Shown here one piece after another: positions 7,483 to 16,792 of a stretch of 64,000 nt of DNA. The first letter of the stretch is position 1. Each line of letters opens with the position of its first letter. The stretch lies in the NCBI RefSeq assembly GCF_018336935.1, contig NZ_CP068771.1, positions 2,604,001-2,668,000 of the forward strand, read 5' to 3'. A program made the translations under genes and the position numbers. The notes beneath the pieces were generated by a model. That model was not told the origin of the DNA and did not search any database. It saw only the letters and a list, made by a program, of their open reading frames with translations. This DNA is from Serratia plymuthica. Lineage in GTDB: Bacteria; Pseudomonadota; Gammaproteobacteria; Enterobacterales; Enterobacteriaceae.

Positions 7483-9135
7483 ATGCGTGGTTTACCCCTT
7501 TGGATTCTGTCATTGAGCTGCCTGGCGAGTTCCGCCCTGGCCTCAACACCGCCCGCGCCCATCGCGGCGACGCCGTTGCCGGACATCCGCCAGAGCGGCT
7601 TTGTCTATTGCGTCAGCGGCATACTGAACACCTTTAATCCGCAGATGGCCAGCAGCGGGCTGACTGTCGATACCCTGGCCGCACAGCTATACGATCGCCT
7701 GCTGGATGTCGACCCTTATACCTACCGGCTGATCCCCGAACTGGCGCAAAGCTGGGAAGTGCTGGACAACGGCGCAACCTACCGCTTCCACCTGCGCAAG
7801 GACGTGCCGTTCCAGACCACCGCCTGGTTTACGCCGACGCGCAAATTGAACGCCGACGACGTGGTGTTCAGCTTTGAACGCATGTTTAATCAGAAGCATC
7901 CGTATCATGACGTCAACGGCGGCGAGTACCCTTACTTCGACAGTCTGCAGTTTGGCGACTCGGTGCAAAGCGTGAAGAAGCTCGACGACTATACCGTCGA
8001 GATCCGTCTGCAGGCACCGGACGCCTCGTTTTTATGGCATATCGCGACCCACTACGCCCCGGTGATGTCGGCAGAATATGCGCAAGGCCTGACGCGCGAA
8101 GGCCATCAGGAAATGATCGATCGTGAGCCGGTCGGCACCGGCCCTTTCCTGTTGAATGAATATCGTTCGGGGCAATATATCCGTCTGGCGCGCAATGACG
8201 TCTACTGGAAAGGCCGGCCGCGCATGCAACAGGTGGTTATCGATCTGGGCGCCGGCGGCACCGGCCGGTTGTCGAAATTGTTGACCGGCGAGTGCGACGT
8301 GCTCGCCTATCCCGCAGCCAGCCAGCTCTCGATTCTGCGCGACGACCCGCGCCTGCGCCTTACGCTGCGGCCGGGCATGAACATCGCCTATCTGGCCTTT
8401 AACACCCGCAAACCGCCGCTGAACAATTTGAAAGTGCGTCAGGCCATCTCGCTGGCAATCAACAACCAGCGCCTGATGCAGTCGATTTATTACGGCACCG
8501 CGGAGACCGCGGCCTCCATTCTGCCGCGCGCCTCCTGGGCCTACGACAATGAAGCCCACGTCACCGAATTTGACCCGGCAAAATCGCGCGCAATGCTCAA
8601 GCAAGCGGGTATTGAATCGTTGAATCTGAAGCTGTGGGTACCTACCGCCTCACAGTCCTATAACCCCAGCCCACTGAAGACCGCCGAACTGATCCAGGCC
8701 GATTTGGGCCAGGTTGGCATTAACGTCACTATCGTGCCGGTCGAAGGCCGCTTCCAGGAAGCGCGACTGATGGAGATGAATCACGATCTGACCCTCACCG
8801 GCTGGGCCACCGACAGCAACGACCCGGACAGTTTCTTCCGGCCGCTGTTGAGCTGCGCGGCAATCCGCTCGCAAACCAACTATGCTCACTGGTGTGAACC
8901 GGAGTTTGACGAGGTGCTGCAAAATGCCCTGCTGTCACAACAGTTGGCGCAACGCATCGAAAACTACCAGAAGGCGCAGAAAATTCTTGAGCAGCAACTG
9001 CCGGTGTTGCCGCTGGCGTCCTCATTGCGCCTGCAGGCTTACCGCTACGACATCAAAGGACTGGTATTGAGCCCGTTCGGCAATGCGTCATTTGCCGGGG
9101 TGTACCGTGAATCCGCGGAGGGGCCGAAAAAGTGA
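7483..9135 (+). CDS. sapA: SapA, periplasmic binding protein of the Sap transporter
   Basis: Family 5 (peptide/dipeptide) solute-binding protein of 550 residues with a Sec signal peptide cleaved near ASSALA (about residue 21). It feeds the SapBCDF ABC transporter, linked to antimicrobial peptide resistance in several pathogens and to putrescine export in E. coli (SapBCDF). The DPP/Opp-type SBP fold spans the mature protein, and length agrees with E. coli SapA (547). The gene overlaps sapB by four bases (GTGA). In E. coli the puu genes lie between psp and sap; here ryhB and the zinc operon do. Confidence 0.95.
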   Translation: MRGLPLWILSLSCLASSALASTPPAPIAATPLPDIRQSGFVYCVSGILNTFNPQMASSGLTVDTLAAQLYDRLLDVDPYTYRLIPELAQSWEVLDNGATYRFHLRKDVPFQTTAWFTPTRKLNADDVVFSFERMFNQKHPYHDVNGGEYPYFDSLQFGDSVQSVKKLDDYTVEIRLQAPDASFLWHIATHYAPVMSAEYAQGLTREGHQEMIDREPVGTGPFLLNEYRSGQYIRLARNDVYWKGRPRMQQVVIDLGAGGTGRLSKLLTGECDVLAYPAASQLSILRDDPRLRLTLRPGMNIAYLAFNTRKPPLNNLKVRQAISLAINNQRLMQSIYYGTAETAASILPRASWAYDNEAHVTEFDPAKSRAMLKQAGIESLNLKLWVPTASQSYNPSPLKTAELIQADLGQVGINVTIVPVEGRFQEARLMEMNHDLTLTGWATDSNDPDSFFRPLLSCAAIRSQTNYAHWCEPEFDEVLQNALLSQQLAQRIENYQKAQKILEQQLPVLPLASSLRLQAYRYDIKGLVLSPFGNASFAGVYRESAEGPKK

Positions 9136-10097
9136 TTATCTTTACCTTGCGCCGCATCTTGTTGCTGCTGATCACGCTGTTCCTCCTGACGCTGGTCAGC
9201 TTTAGCCTGAGCTATTTCACGCCGCGCGCGCCGCTGAACGGCGCCGCCCTGCTCGATGCCTACCACTTTTACTTTGTCAGCCTGCTGCACTGGGATTTTG
9301 GCGTTTCCAGCATTAACGGCCAGGCGATCAGCGAGCAACTGCGCGAAGTGTTCCCCGCCACCATGGAACTGTGCATCCTTGCTTTCACTCTGGCGTTGTT
9401 TATCGGCATTCCGTTGGGGATTATCGCCGGTGTAATGCGCGGCAAATGGCAGGACACCGCCATCAGCACTTTTGCTCTGCTCGGATTCTCGATGCCGGTT
9501 TTCTGGTTGGCGTTGCTGCTGATGCTGTTTTTCTCGCTGCACCTTGGCTGGTTGCCGGTTTCCGGCCGTTTCGATCTGCTGTATCAGGTCAAGCCCATCA
9601 CCGGTTTTGCGCTGATTGATGCCTGGCTGTCGGATTCGCCGTACCGTTCCGAGATGATCGGCAGCGCGTTGCGCCATATGATTTTGCCTATTACCGCGCT
9701 GGCGGTAGCGCCCACCACCGAAGTGGTGCGCCTGATGCGGATCAGCACCGACGACGTGCTCAGCCAAAACTACATCAAAGCCGCCGCAACCCGGGGTTTG
9801 TCCCGCTTTACCATTATCCGTCGCCACGTGCTGCATAATGCGTTACCGCCTATCGTGCCCAAGCTGGGGCTGCAATTCTCCACCATGCTGACGCTGGCGA
9901 TGATCACCGAAGTGGTCTTCAATTGGCCGGGCCTCGGCCGCTGGATGATTAACGCCATCCGCCAGCAGGATTATGCGGCGATCTCCGCCGGCATCATGGT
10001 GGTCGGCACGCTGGTGATCACCATTAACGTGCTGGCCGACATTTTGGGTGCAGCAACCAACCCATTGAAACATAAGGAATGGTATGCCCTTAGATAA
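9132..10097 (+). CDS. sapB: SapB, inner-membrane permease of the Sap transporter
   Basis: BPD-type permease of 321 residues with about six membrane segments and the EAA-type loop near residues 215-235 ([24 protein letters not shown] region). It begins with GTG overlapping the sapA stop, showing translational coupling. It is nearly collinear with E. coli SapB (321), including the C-terminal HKEWYALR, and pairs with SapC to form the channel. Confidence 0.96.
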   Translation: MIIFTLRRILLLLITLFLLTLVSFSLSYFTPRAPLNGAALLDAYHFYFVSLLHWDFGVSSINGQAISEQLREVFPATMELCILAFTLALFIGIPLGIIAGVMRGKWQDTAISTFALLGFSMPVFWLALLLMLFFSLHLGWLPVSGRFDLLYQVKPITGFALIDAWLSDSPYRSEMIGSALRHMILPITALAVAPTTEVVRLMRISTDDVLSQNYIKAAATRGLSRFTIIRRHVLHNALPPIVPKLGLQFSTMLTLAMITEVVFNWPGLGRWMINAIRQQDYAAISAGIMVVGTLVITINVLADILGAATNPLKHKEWYALR

Positions 10098-10974
10098 CGT
10101 ATACCGCGAAAAGAAAATGCCCAGCCCGCTGCTTTACACCTGGCGGATTTTTTACGGCGATGCCCTGGCCATGATCGGCTTTTACGGCGTGATCGCGCTG
10201 CTGCTGCTGTGCGTATTCGGCAGCCTGCTGGCGCCTTATGCGCTCGATCAACAGTTCCTGGGTTATCAGTTGCTGCCGCCTTCCTGGTCGCGCTACGGCA
10301 ACGTTTCCTTCTTTCTCGGCACTGACGATCTCGGCCGCGATATTCTTAGCCGCCTGCTGACCGGTACCGCCGCCACCTATGGCTCGGCGCTGTTGGTGAC
10401 CGTTGCCGCCGCCTTTTTCGGGGTGATCCTCGGCGTGTTTGCCGGCGTTACCCACGGCCTGCGCTCGGCGGTACTGAACCACATTCTCGACACCCTGCTC
10501 TCCATTCCTTCGCTGCTGCTGGCGATTGTGGTGGTGGCGTTCCTTGGGCCAAAGCTCGAGCACGCAATGCTGGCAGTCTGGCTGGCGCTGTTGCCGCGCA
10601 TGGTGCGCACCATTTACAGCGCGGTGCACGATGAGCTGGAAAAGGAATACGTGGTGGCGGTGCGCCTTGACGGTGCCTCTACGCCGCAAATATTGTGGTA
10701 CGCGGTGATGCCGAATATCGCTGCGGTGCTGGTGACCGAATTTACTCGCGCGCTGTCGATGGCGATCCTGGACATCGCCGCACTCGGCTTCCTCGATCTC
10801 GGCGCGCAATTACCTTCGCCTGAATGGGGCGCCATGCTCGGCGATTCGCTGGAGTTGGTGTACGTCGCGCCCTGGACGGTAATGTTGCCCGGTGCGGCGA
10901 TCCTGTTCAGCGTGCTGCTGGTTAACCTGTTGGGCGACGGCATGCGCCGCGCAATCAACGCAGGAGTGGAATAA
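10084..10974 (+). CDS. sapC: SapC, inner-membrane permease of the Sap transporter
   Basis: Second permease subunit, 296 residues. It has an OppC-type N-terminal segment, about six membrane spans and the permease motif [16 protein letters not shown] followed by the EAA loop ([18 protein letters not shown]). It overlaps the end of sapB by 14 bases, and its TAA overlaps the sapD ATG by one base (TAATG), so sapBCD is tightly coupled. Confidence 0.96.
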   Translation: MPLDNVYREKKMPSPLLYTWRIFYGDALAMIGFYGVIALLLLCVFGSLLAPYALDQQFLGYQLLPPSWSRYGNVSFFLGTDDLGRDILSRLLTGTAATYGSALLVTVAAAFFGVILGVFAGVTHGLRSAVLNHILDTLLSIPSLLLAIVVVAFLGPKLEHAMLAVWLALLPRMVRTIYSAVHDELEKEYVVAVRLDGASTPQILWYAVMPNIAAVLVTEFTRALSMAILDIAALGFLDLGAQLPSPEWGAMLGDSLELVYVAPWTVMLPGAAILFSVLLVNLLGDGMRRAINAGVE

Positions 10975-11966
10975 TGCCGTTACTTGATATCCGCAACCTG
11001 ACGATTGAATTTATGACCGCCGACGGGCCGGTCAAGGCGGTCGATCGCGTCAGCATGACGCTGACCGAAGGTGAAGTACGGGGTCTGGTGGGTGAATCCG
11101 GCTCGGGCAAAAGCCTGATCGCCAAAGCGATTTGCGGCGTAACCAAAGACAACTGGCGCGTCACCGCCGACCGTTTCCGCTTTAACGATATCGATCTGTT
11201 GCAGTTGACGCCGCGCGAGCGACGCAAGCTGGTCGGGCATAACGTCTCGATGATTTTCCAGGAGCCGCAGTCGTGCCTGGATCCTTCGGAAAGCATCGGC
11301 CGCCAACTGGCGCAGGCAATCCCTGGCTGGACCTACAAAGGCCACTGGTGGCAGCGTTTCAACTGGCGCAAACGTCGCGCCATTGAGCTGCTGCACCGCG
11401 TCGGCATCAAAGATCATGTCGACATCATGGGCAGCTTCCCTTACGAACTGACCGAAGGCGAATGCCAGAAAGTGATGATCGCCATCGCCCTGGCCAACCA
11501 GCCGCGCCTGCTGATTGCCGACGAGCCGACCAACGCCATGGAGCCCACCACCCAGGCGCAAATTTTTCGCCTGCTGGCCCGGCTGAACCAAAACAACAAC
11601 ACCACCATTTTGCTGATCAGCCACGATCTGCAGATGATGAGCAAATGGGCCGACCGGGTGAACGTGCTGTATTGCGGCCAAACGGTAGAAAGCGCGCAGT
11701 GTGAAGATCTGCTGGCGGCACCCCATCATCCGTACACTCAGGCGCTGATCCGCTCGATGCCGGATTTTGGCCGCTCGTTGCCGCATAAAAGCCGGCTCAA
11801 TACGTTGCCGGGCGCCATTCCGTCACTGGAACATCTGCCGATCGGTTGCCGTCTGGGGCCGCGCTGCCCCTACGCGCAGAAAAAGTGCATCGAGACGCCG
11901 CGCCTGCGCCCGGTGAAAAACCACTTATTCGCCTGCCACTTCCCGTTGAACATGGAGGAGCAATAA
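10974..11966 (+). CDS. sapD: SapD, ABC ATPase of the Sap transporter
   Basis: OppD-type ATPase of 330 residues. Walker A is GESGSGKS (about 39-46), the Q-loop IFQEPQ, Walker [11 protein letters not shown]. The signature motif reads LTEGECQ instead of LSGGQ, a known trait of SapD. The OppC-like C-terminal extension has a Cys-containing block ([15 protein letters not shown]) typical of oligopeptide ATPases and possible Fe-S ligands. In E. coli SapD also supports Trk potassium uptake. One base separates it from sapF. Confidence 0.95.
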   Translation: MPLLDIRNLTIEFMTADGPVKAVDRVSMTLTEGEVRGLVGESGSGKSLIAKAICGVTKDNWRVTADRFRFNDIDLLQLTPRERRKLVGHNVSMIFQEPQSCLDPSESIGRQLAQAIPGWTYKGHWWQRFNWRKRRAIELLHRVGIKDHVDIMGSFPYELTEGECQKVMIAIALANQPRLLIADEPTNAMEPTTQAQIFRLLARLNQNNNTTILLISHDLQMMSKWADRVNVLYCGQTVESAQCEDLLAAPHHPYTQALIRSMPDFGRSLPHKSRLNTLPGAIPSLEHLPIGCRLGPRCPYAQKKCIETPRLRPVKNHLFACHFPLNMEEQ

Positions 11967-11967
11967 C

Positions 11968-12780
11968 ATGGAAACGCTGTTGGAAGTGCGCAACCTGACC
12001 AAAACCTACCGTTACCGTACCGGGCTGTTTCGTCGCCAGCACGTCGAGGCAGTGAAATCGGTCAGCTTTACCCTTCGTGAGCGCCAGACGCTGGCGATCA
12101 TCGGTGAAAACGGTTCCGGCAAATCGACGCTGGCCAAGATGTTGTCCGGCATGGTTGAGCCTTCGTCCGGCGAACTGCTGATCGACGATCACCGGCTCGG
12201 CTACGGCGATTATCGCTACCGCAGCCAACGCATCCGCATGATATTTCAGGATCCGAGCACGTCGCTTAATCCGCGCCAACGCATCGGCCAACTGCTTGAC
12301 GCTCCATTGCGGCTGAATACCGATCTGGAAGGCCCGCAGCGCGAACAGCGCATCTATCAGACGCTGCGCCAGGTGGGGATGCTGCCGGACCACGCGTATT
12401 ATTATCCGCATATGCTGGCCTCCGGCCAGAAACAACGGGTGGCGCTGGCCCGTGCGCTGATCCTGCAGCCCAAGGTCATCGTCGCCGATGAGGCGCTGGC
12501 TTCGCTGGATATGTCGATGCGTTCGCAGATCATCAACCTGATGCTGGAACTGCAGGAGAAACACGGCATTTCGTACATCTATGTGACTCAGCATCTGGGC
12601 ATGATGAAACACATCAGCGATCAGGTCATGGTGATGCACGAAGGGGAAATCGTTGAGCGTGGCAGCACCGCCGAAGTGCTGGCTGCGCCATTGCACGATC
12701 TGACCAAACGGCTGATCGCCAGCCACTTCGGCGAAGCGCTCACCGCAGATGCCTGGCGGCGCGACGGCGGCCGATTCTGA
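11968..12780 (+). CDS. sapF: SapF, ABC ATPase of the Sap transporter
   Basis: Second ATPase subunit, 270 residues (E. coli 268). Walker A is GENGSGKST, the Q-loop MIFQDPSTSLNPRQ, the signature LASGQKQRVALARAL and Walker B VIVADEALASLD, so unlike SapD all motifs are near canonical. It is the last gene of sapABCDF and is followed by a strong terminator. Confidence 0.95.
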   Translation: METLLEVRNLTKTYRYRTGLFRRQHVEAVKSVSFTLRERQTLAIIGENGSGKSTLAKMLSGMVEPSSGELLIDDHRLGYGDYRYRSQRIRMIFQDPSTSLNPRQRIGQLLDAPLRLNTDLEGPQREQRIYQTLRQVGMLPDHAYYYPHMLASGQKQRVALARALILQPKVIVADEALASLDMSMRSQIINLMLELQEKHGISYIYVTQHLGMMKHISDQVMVMHEGEIVERGSTAEVLAAPLHDLTKRLIASHFGEALTADAWRRDGGRF

Positions 12781-12790
12781 CGCTTGCAGG

Positions 12791-12816
12791 AAACCCGCTT
12801 TCGAGCGGGTTTTTTA
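12791..12816 (+). terminator. Terminator of sapABCDF
   Basis: Stem AAACCCGCT / AGCGGGTTT closed by a TTCG loop, then a T run, 10 bases after the sapF stop. Confidence 0.93.
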
Positions 12817-12905
12817 TTGCCGAACAGCCCACTGCGCTTATCCAATATCCTCAAATACAAATTACAATTTTGTTATATATAATTATATTTTATTCCATTC
12901 AGTTA

Positions 12906-12934
12906 TTGATTAGCACTTAACATTATTTTATCTC
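12906..12934 (+). promoter_or_regulatory. Possible promoter of the yciW leader region
   Basis: TTGATT, 17-base spacer, TATCTC in a very AT-rich stretch (12840-12930) that would suit CysB binding. E. coli yciW is part of the sulfur-starvation response. No CysB site can be defined by eye. Confidence 0.35.
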
Positions 12935-12997
12935 GCCAATCTAATCGGTGAGGATATCCCCTACGTTGAGCTTATTAAACGACAGGATATCGCACTG

Positions 12998-13099
12998 ATG
13001 AACAACCTACGCAATCGCCGACTCGCGCAGTTTATGCTCGCTTTAGCCGCAGGTTTCTCTGTTTATGGTCACGCACTGTGTTGCGATGATCGCCGCTGA
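12998..13099 (+). CDS. Short open frame with Cys-Cys near its end, possible leader peptide of yciW
   Basis: 33 codons from ATG at 12998 to TGA at 13097, with AGGA 10 bases before the start. The peptide begins MNNLRNRRLAQ, has a hydrophobic middle (about residues 13-23) and ends in two adjacent Cys codons (TGT TGC, residues 28-29) before DDRR. It lies between a possible promoter and yciW, 84 bases upstream of the chosen yciW start. E. coli yciW is linked to cysteine and methionine metabolism, so ribosome stalling at the Cys pair during cysteine shortage is an attractive idea. It could also be a small exported peptide or chance. I cannot see a terminator hairpin with a T run downstream. Confidence 0.45.
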   Translation: MNNLRNRRLAQFMLALAAGFSVYGHALCCDDRR

Positions 13100-13183
13100 T
13101 CCTGCAATTCCGTGCCTCTTTTGTATCGCCGCCGCTGCCTGTCGCACCGGTGGCTGTTGCTCATGATTAAGGATTACCGCCCT

Positions 13184-14374
13184 ATGGAACTACTACGTCG
13201 ACAACATAATGCCCAGTGGTATCACGAAACCCAAAGCAGCGTTCGCGGAGACCAGCCGCTTGAGCCGCAGGCGGCCACCCTCCGCGACAGATTTCTGCTG
13301 GGGTTGGGCGCATTTGCCGACGAAGCGCTGAACACCGCACTGTCCGCCCGCGCCGGGGTGTTTAACGCCTCGCATGCCAGTTATCATGTGCTGTTCCCGG
13401 ATCAGGTAGAACTGACAAGACTAGTGACATTGTCACCTTACGATCGCCTCAGCACCGCGCTGACCGTGGCTCAGGTGACCGGCGTACAATCTCTTTGTAG
13501 CCATTACGCTGCCCGCCTCGCCCCGCTGCACAGCCCCGACGCCTCACGCGAAAGCAACATCCGTCTTGCCCAGATCACCCAATACGCCCGCCAACTGGCC
13601 AGCCAACCGACCCTGATTTGCAGCAAAGCGCTGCAACAGCTCACCGATGTCGGTTTAAGCCCGGCAGATATCGTCACCTTTTCGCAGATTATCGGTTTTG
13701 TCAGTTACCAGGCGCGCGTCGTCGCCGGCGTGGCTGCGCTGGCCGGGCGGCCAACGGGAGTGGTGCCGGGTTTCCCGAACATAGAGGATGCCGAAGGGGT
13801 GGAGTTCACCGAAGAGGAGCTGGCATGGCAATCCCGGTTACCGCAGATAACGCTGGAAGACGCCCGGGCTGAACAACTCGACGTGCTCGACCAAAGTCAC
13901 CCGGACGCCCGCAGCGAGCCTTATTTTCTGCTGCTGGCCCACGATGCCCCCGCGCTGCGCGAACGCAACGGCGTCTTTAACAGCATCAACGCGGACGGTT
14001 ACGGGCTCTCGGCGCGGCTGAAAGCGCTGGCGACGCTGGCGGTTGCGCGCATTAACGGCAGCCGCTACTGCGCATCGACCGTGGCGCAGGATATTCAGGA
14101 CGGCGCATTGGCAGGCGCCATCTTCACCGACATTAACCGTGGGCTGGAAAGCAGCGATAATCCTGTGACCCAGGCGGTGATCCGCGTTGCCGCAGACCTG
14201 ACCCGCGCGCCGGAAAAATTCACTCCGCGCAGCGTGCAGCCGCTGTTTAACAGCGGCCTGAATCAGGCCCAGGCACTGGACGTGATCCTCACCGCCGCGC
14301 TCTATGCCTGGGAGAACCGTTTACGGCAGACCCTCGGCGATACGCAGGCGATCGACGAGAGCCAAACGGCATAA
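13184..14374 (+). CDS. yciW: YciW, two-domain AhpD/CMD-fold protein linked to sulfur metabolism
   Basis: About 396 residues with two alkylhydroperoxidase D-like (carboxymuconolactone decarboxylase) domains, one around residues 60-200 and one around 265-385. The WYHETQSS start and position between sapF and rnb fit E. coli yciW (rnb-yciW-fabI-sapF), annotated as a putative peroxidase and tied to cysteine and methionine metabolism. The CxxC redox pair of AhpD is not seen: the matching places read SLCSHYA and RYCASTVA, with single Cys. I pick the ATG at 13184, which has AAGGA 10 bases upstream; in-frame starts at 13112 (GTG) and 13163 (ATG) are possible. It ends base to base with a convergent LysR gene. 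Confidence 0.75.
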   Translation: MELLRRQHNAQWYHETQSSVRGDQPLEPQAATLRDRFLLGLGAFADEALNTALSARAGVFNASHASYHVLFPDQVELTRLVTLSPYDRLSTALTVAQVTGVQSLCSHYAARLAPLHSPDASRESNIRLAQITQYARQLASQPTLICSKALQQLTDVGLSPADIVTFSQIIGFVSYQARVVAGVAALAGRPTGVVPGFPNIEDAEGVEFTEEELAWQSRLPQITLEDARAEQLDVLDQSHPDARSEPYFLLLAHDAPALRERNGVFNSINADGYGLSARLKALATLAVARINGSRYCASTVAQDIQDGALAGAIFTDINRGLESSDNPVTQAVIRVAADLTRAPEKFTPRSVQPLFNSGLNQAQALDVILTAALYAWENRLRQTLGDTQAIDESQTA

Positions 14375-15274
14375 TTACTGCTGCAGCAGCCAATTGCCGG
14401 CAGCGTCAAAAAAGTGCTGAGCCAGCGGCGTTGCCCGCCCCGGCTCGGCAATCACCACTGCCGCATGTCGTGACATGGCGGGAATGGCGATTGGCCGCCG
14501 CTGCAGGTCCGGCGTCATAGCCGGCAGCAGGTTACCTTGCGGAAACAAACCGCAGCCCAGGCCAACAAAAATGCCTTCCAGCAGTTGGAATATCGACGTG
14601 GTTTCCATGCGCGCATGCAACGTCAACCCGGCTTCGCGGAAGTGTTGATCGAGGTAACGACGAAAATAACGTGTGGGTTCCGCCAGGCACAGCGGCAACG
14701 CGGTCACCTCCGCCAGCGTCAGCGGTTTGTCCCCCACCAATTGCGGGAAGTGCTGCGGATGGAATACCAGTTCGATACCCGAGTCCGCCAAAGGTTGCGA
14801 CTGGAAGTGCAGCTCTTTTAACGTCGCCAACTCAAAGAAACCGATACCGATATCCACGGTATGCGCCGTCAAGGCTTCCAGCAACTGATCGGCGCTCAGC
14901 ACCGCAACCCGGTAGTCCAACTGGGGAAAACGTTCGCTGACCGCCTTCAGCATCTGCGCCAGCGAAATGCTGCACTGCGGCACGGCACCGATACGCAGAG
15001 TACCGTTAAAGCCGTGCTTGAGCGATTCCACCTCCAGTTTCAACCCCTGATAAACCGACACAATCTCGCGCGCCCACGCCAATACGCGCTCACCTTCCGC
15101 AGTAAAACCCTCAAAGTTATTACCGCGGTTGATCAACGAAACGCCCAATTCTTTTTCCAGATTTTTCAACCGCATGGATAACGTCGGCTGGCTAACGAAG
15201 CTGGCTTCCGCCGCCCGGCCAAAATGGCGCTCTCTTTCCAGATTACACAGGTAAATCAGTTGTTTGATATCCAT
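14375..15274 (-). CDS. LysR-family transcriptional regulator
   Basis: 299-residue regulator with an N-terminal winged helix-turn-helix (about residues 1-60, with FGRAAEASFVSQPTLSMRLKNLEKELG) and a periplasmic-binding-like effector domain after about residue 90. Its target and ligand are not recognisable. It is convergent with yciW, the two stop codons touching at 14374/14375 without a terminator, so read-through transcripts could be antisense. The neighbour upstream is dacD. Regulation of yciW is possible but the convergent layout gives no direct support. Confidence 0.85.
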   Translation of the reverse strand: MDIKQLIYLCNLERERHFGRAAEASFVSQPTLSMRLKNLEKELGVSLINRGNNFEGFTAEGERVLAWAREIVSVYQGLKLEVESLKHGFNGTLRIGAVPQCSISLAQMLKAVSERFPQLDYRVAVLSADQLLEALTAHTVDIGIGFFELATLKELHFQSQPLADSGIELVFHPQHFPQLVGDKPLTLAEVTALPLCLAEPTRYFRRYLDQHFREAGLTLHARMETTSIFQLLEGIFVGLGCGLFPQGNLLPAMTPDLQRRPIAIPAMSRHAAVVIAEPGRATPLAQHFFDAAGNWLLQQ

Positions 15275-15346
15275 AAAGCGGCTCGGAAAATAATGACTCC
15301 CCTTAGTATATCATCGTGGGGGCTTTTGAGCGCGGTGCCCGGTGGA

Positions 15347-16516
15347 TCAGAGTTTCAGCTTCACGTAATCCATCAGGCGCGAGAGCATACCGCCGTTGTT
15401 TATCGGTTGCAGCGCCACCAGCGGCAGCGTTTTCAATAGTTTGCCGTTATCGCTGATGCGAATCTCCCCAATCGATTGTCCCTGCGCCAACGGGGCGTCA
15501 AGACGCGAAGGTTTTATCACATACTGGGCTTTCAACTTGTCCGCCTCGCGCTTTGGCAGGCTAATGTATTGATCCTGCTCACTGCCTACCGGCACCAGAT
15601 GGCGATCGCCATACCACACTTTTTCCTGCCCCAGCGGTTGCCCGGCGCTAAACAGATGCACGGTGGCGAAATCTCGCAGACCCCAGGTCAGCAGCTTACG
15701 GGCCTGATCTTCTCGCCCTTTTGCGCTTTTACCGCCCATTACGACGGCAATCAAACGCCGATCGCCTTCGGTTGCGGAGGCGATAATGTTAAAGCCGGCC
15801 GATGCGGTATGGCCCGTTTTCAGGCCGTCCACCCGCAGGTTTTTATCCCACAGCAGCCCATTGCGGTTCTGTTGGGTGATCCCGTTCCAGGACAGCGATT
15901 TTTCGCTGTACATATGATATTCCGCCGGTTCGCTCATGATGATGGCGCGTGAAATCACCGCCAGATCGCCGGCCGTCGTGAACTGGCCTGGCGCGTCCAG
16001 CCCGTGGACGGTTTCAAAATGGGTATTTTGCAGGCCAAGCTGAGTGGCTTTTTCATTCATCAGTTTGACGAATGCGGCCTGGCTGCCCGCCACGTAGTCC
16101 GCCATCGCCACGCAGGCATCGTTGCCGGAGTCGATAATAATGCCGCGACTGAGATCGCGCACCGTGACCCTGTCACCAGGTTTCAGGAACATCAGCGAGG
16201 ACCCTTTGAACACCGGATTGCCCTGCGCCCAGGCGTCTTTGCCCACGGTCACCACGTCGTCCAGGCCAATTTTGTGCTGATCGAGCGCATGATCAATCAC
16301 CAATCCGGTCATCAGTTTGGTCAGGCTGGCCGGATTGCGCCGCTCGTCCGCATTGTTCTCCGCCAGTACCTGACCGGTGGTGTAATCCATCAATACGTAA
16401 GAAGCCGCATCTATCGCCGGCGGCGTATTGAGAGGAAAACTGAGTGGCGCATCCGCCGCCTGTACCGCCAACGGCAGCAGAATTCCGGTTATCACAGACA
16501 ATACTGAACGCTTCAC
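15347..16516 (-). CDS. dacD: D-alanyl-D-alanine carboxypeptidase DacD (PBP6b)
   Basis: Low-molecular-mass penicillin-binding protein of 389 residues that trims the terminal D-Ala from peptidoglycan pentapeptides. It has a signal peptide (cleaved near VQAADA), the serine motif SLTK (in NPASLTKLMTG), SGN (DSGNDACV) and KTG (GLKTGHTASAGF), then the C-terminal PBP5 domain with an amphipathic anchor (LMDYVKLKL). Similarity to E. coli DacD is high through the active-site region (SWNGITQQNRNGLLWDK). The start is GTG at 16516 with AAGGA 7 bases upstream. Confidence 0.93.
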   Translation of the reverse strand: MKRSVLSVITGILLPLAVQAADAPLSFPLNTPPAIDAASYVLMDYTTGQVLAENNADERRNPASLTKLMTGLVIDHALDQHKIGLDDVVTVGKDAWAQGNPVFKGSSLMFLKPGDRVTVRDLSRGIIIDSGNDACVAMADYVAGSQAAFVKLMNEKATQLGLQNTHFETVHGLDAPGQFTTAGDLAVISRAIIMSEPAEYHMYSEKSLSWNGITQQNRNGLLWDKNLRVDGLKTGHTASAGFNIIASATEGDRRLIAVVMGGKSAKGREDQARKLLTWGLRDFATVHLFSAGQPLGQEKVWYGDRHLVPVGSEQDQYISLPKREADKLKAQYVIKPSRLDAPLAQGQSIGEIRISDNGKLLKTLPLVALQPINNGGMLSRLMDYVKLKL

Positions 16517-16792
16517 TCACCCATCCTTAAATAAAATTCTAATATAATCCGCGAGATAGACTGCCCTAAAGCGATGCGAAGCGGAATCGTTAGTCTTTTG
16601 CAGGGGATAACATAGTGAAACCATTTGTATGTCCGGCCGAGGTCTGGGCCAGCGAGCGATAAGTCCGCTCTATGCCGCGATTACCCAATTCTATTAGACG
16701 CTCATGCCGTACCCACCTAAACTTGCGACATAAATACCCAGAACGATTAAAAAATCCTTTACTTTTTAGCTACAAAACATGCGAAGACAATC

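Noticed and set aside
16615..16662. 15-codon GTG frame with AGGGG upstream, before ydeP
   Set aside because: Too short and without telltale codons; distance of 130 bases from ydeP gives little reason for a leader role.
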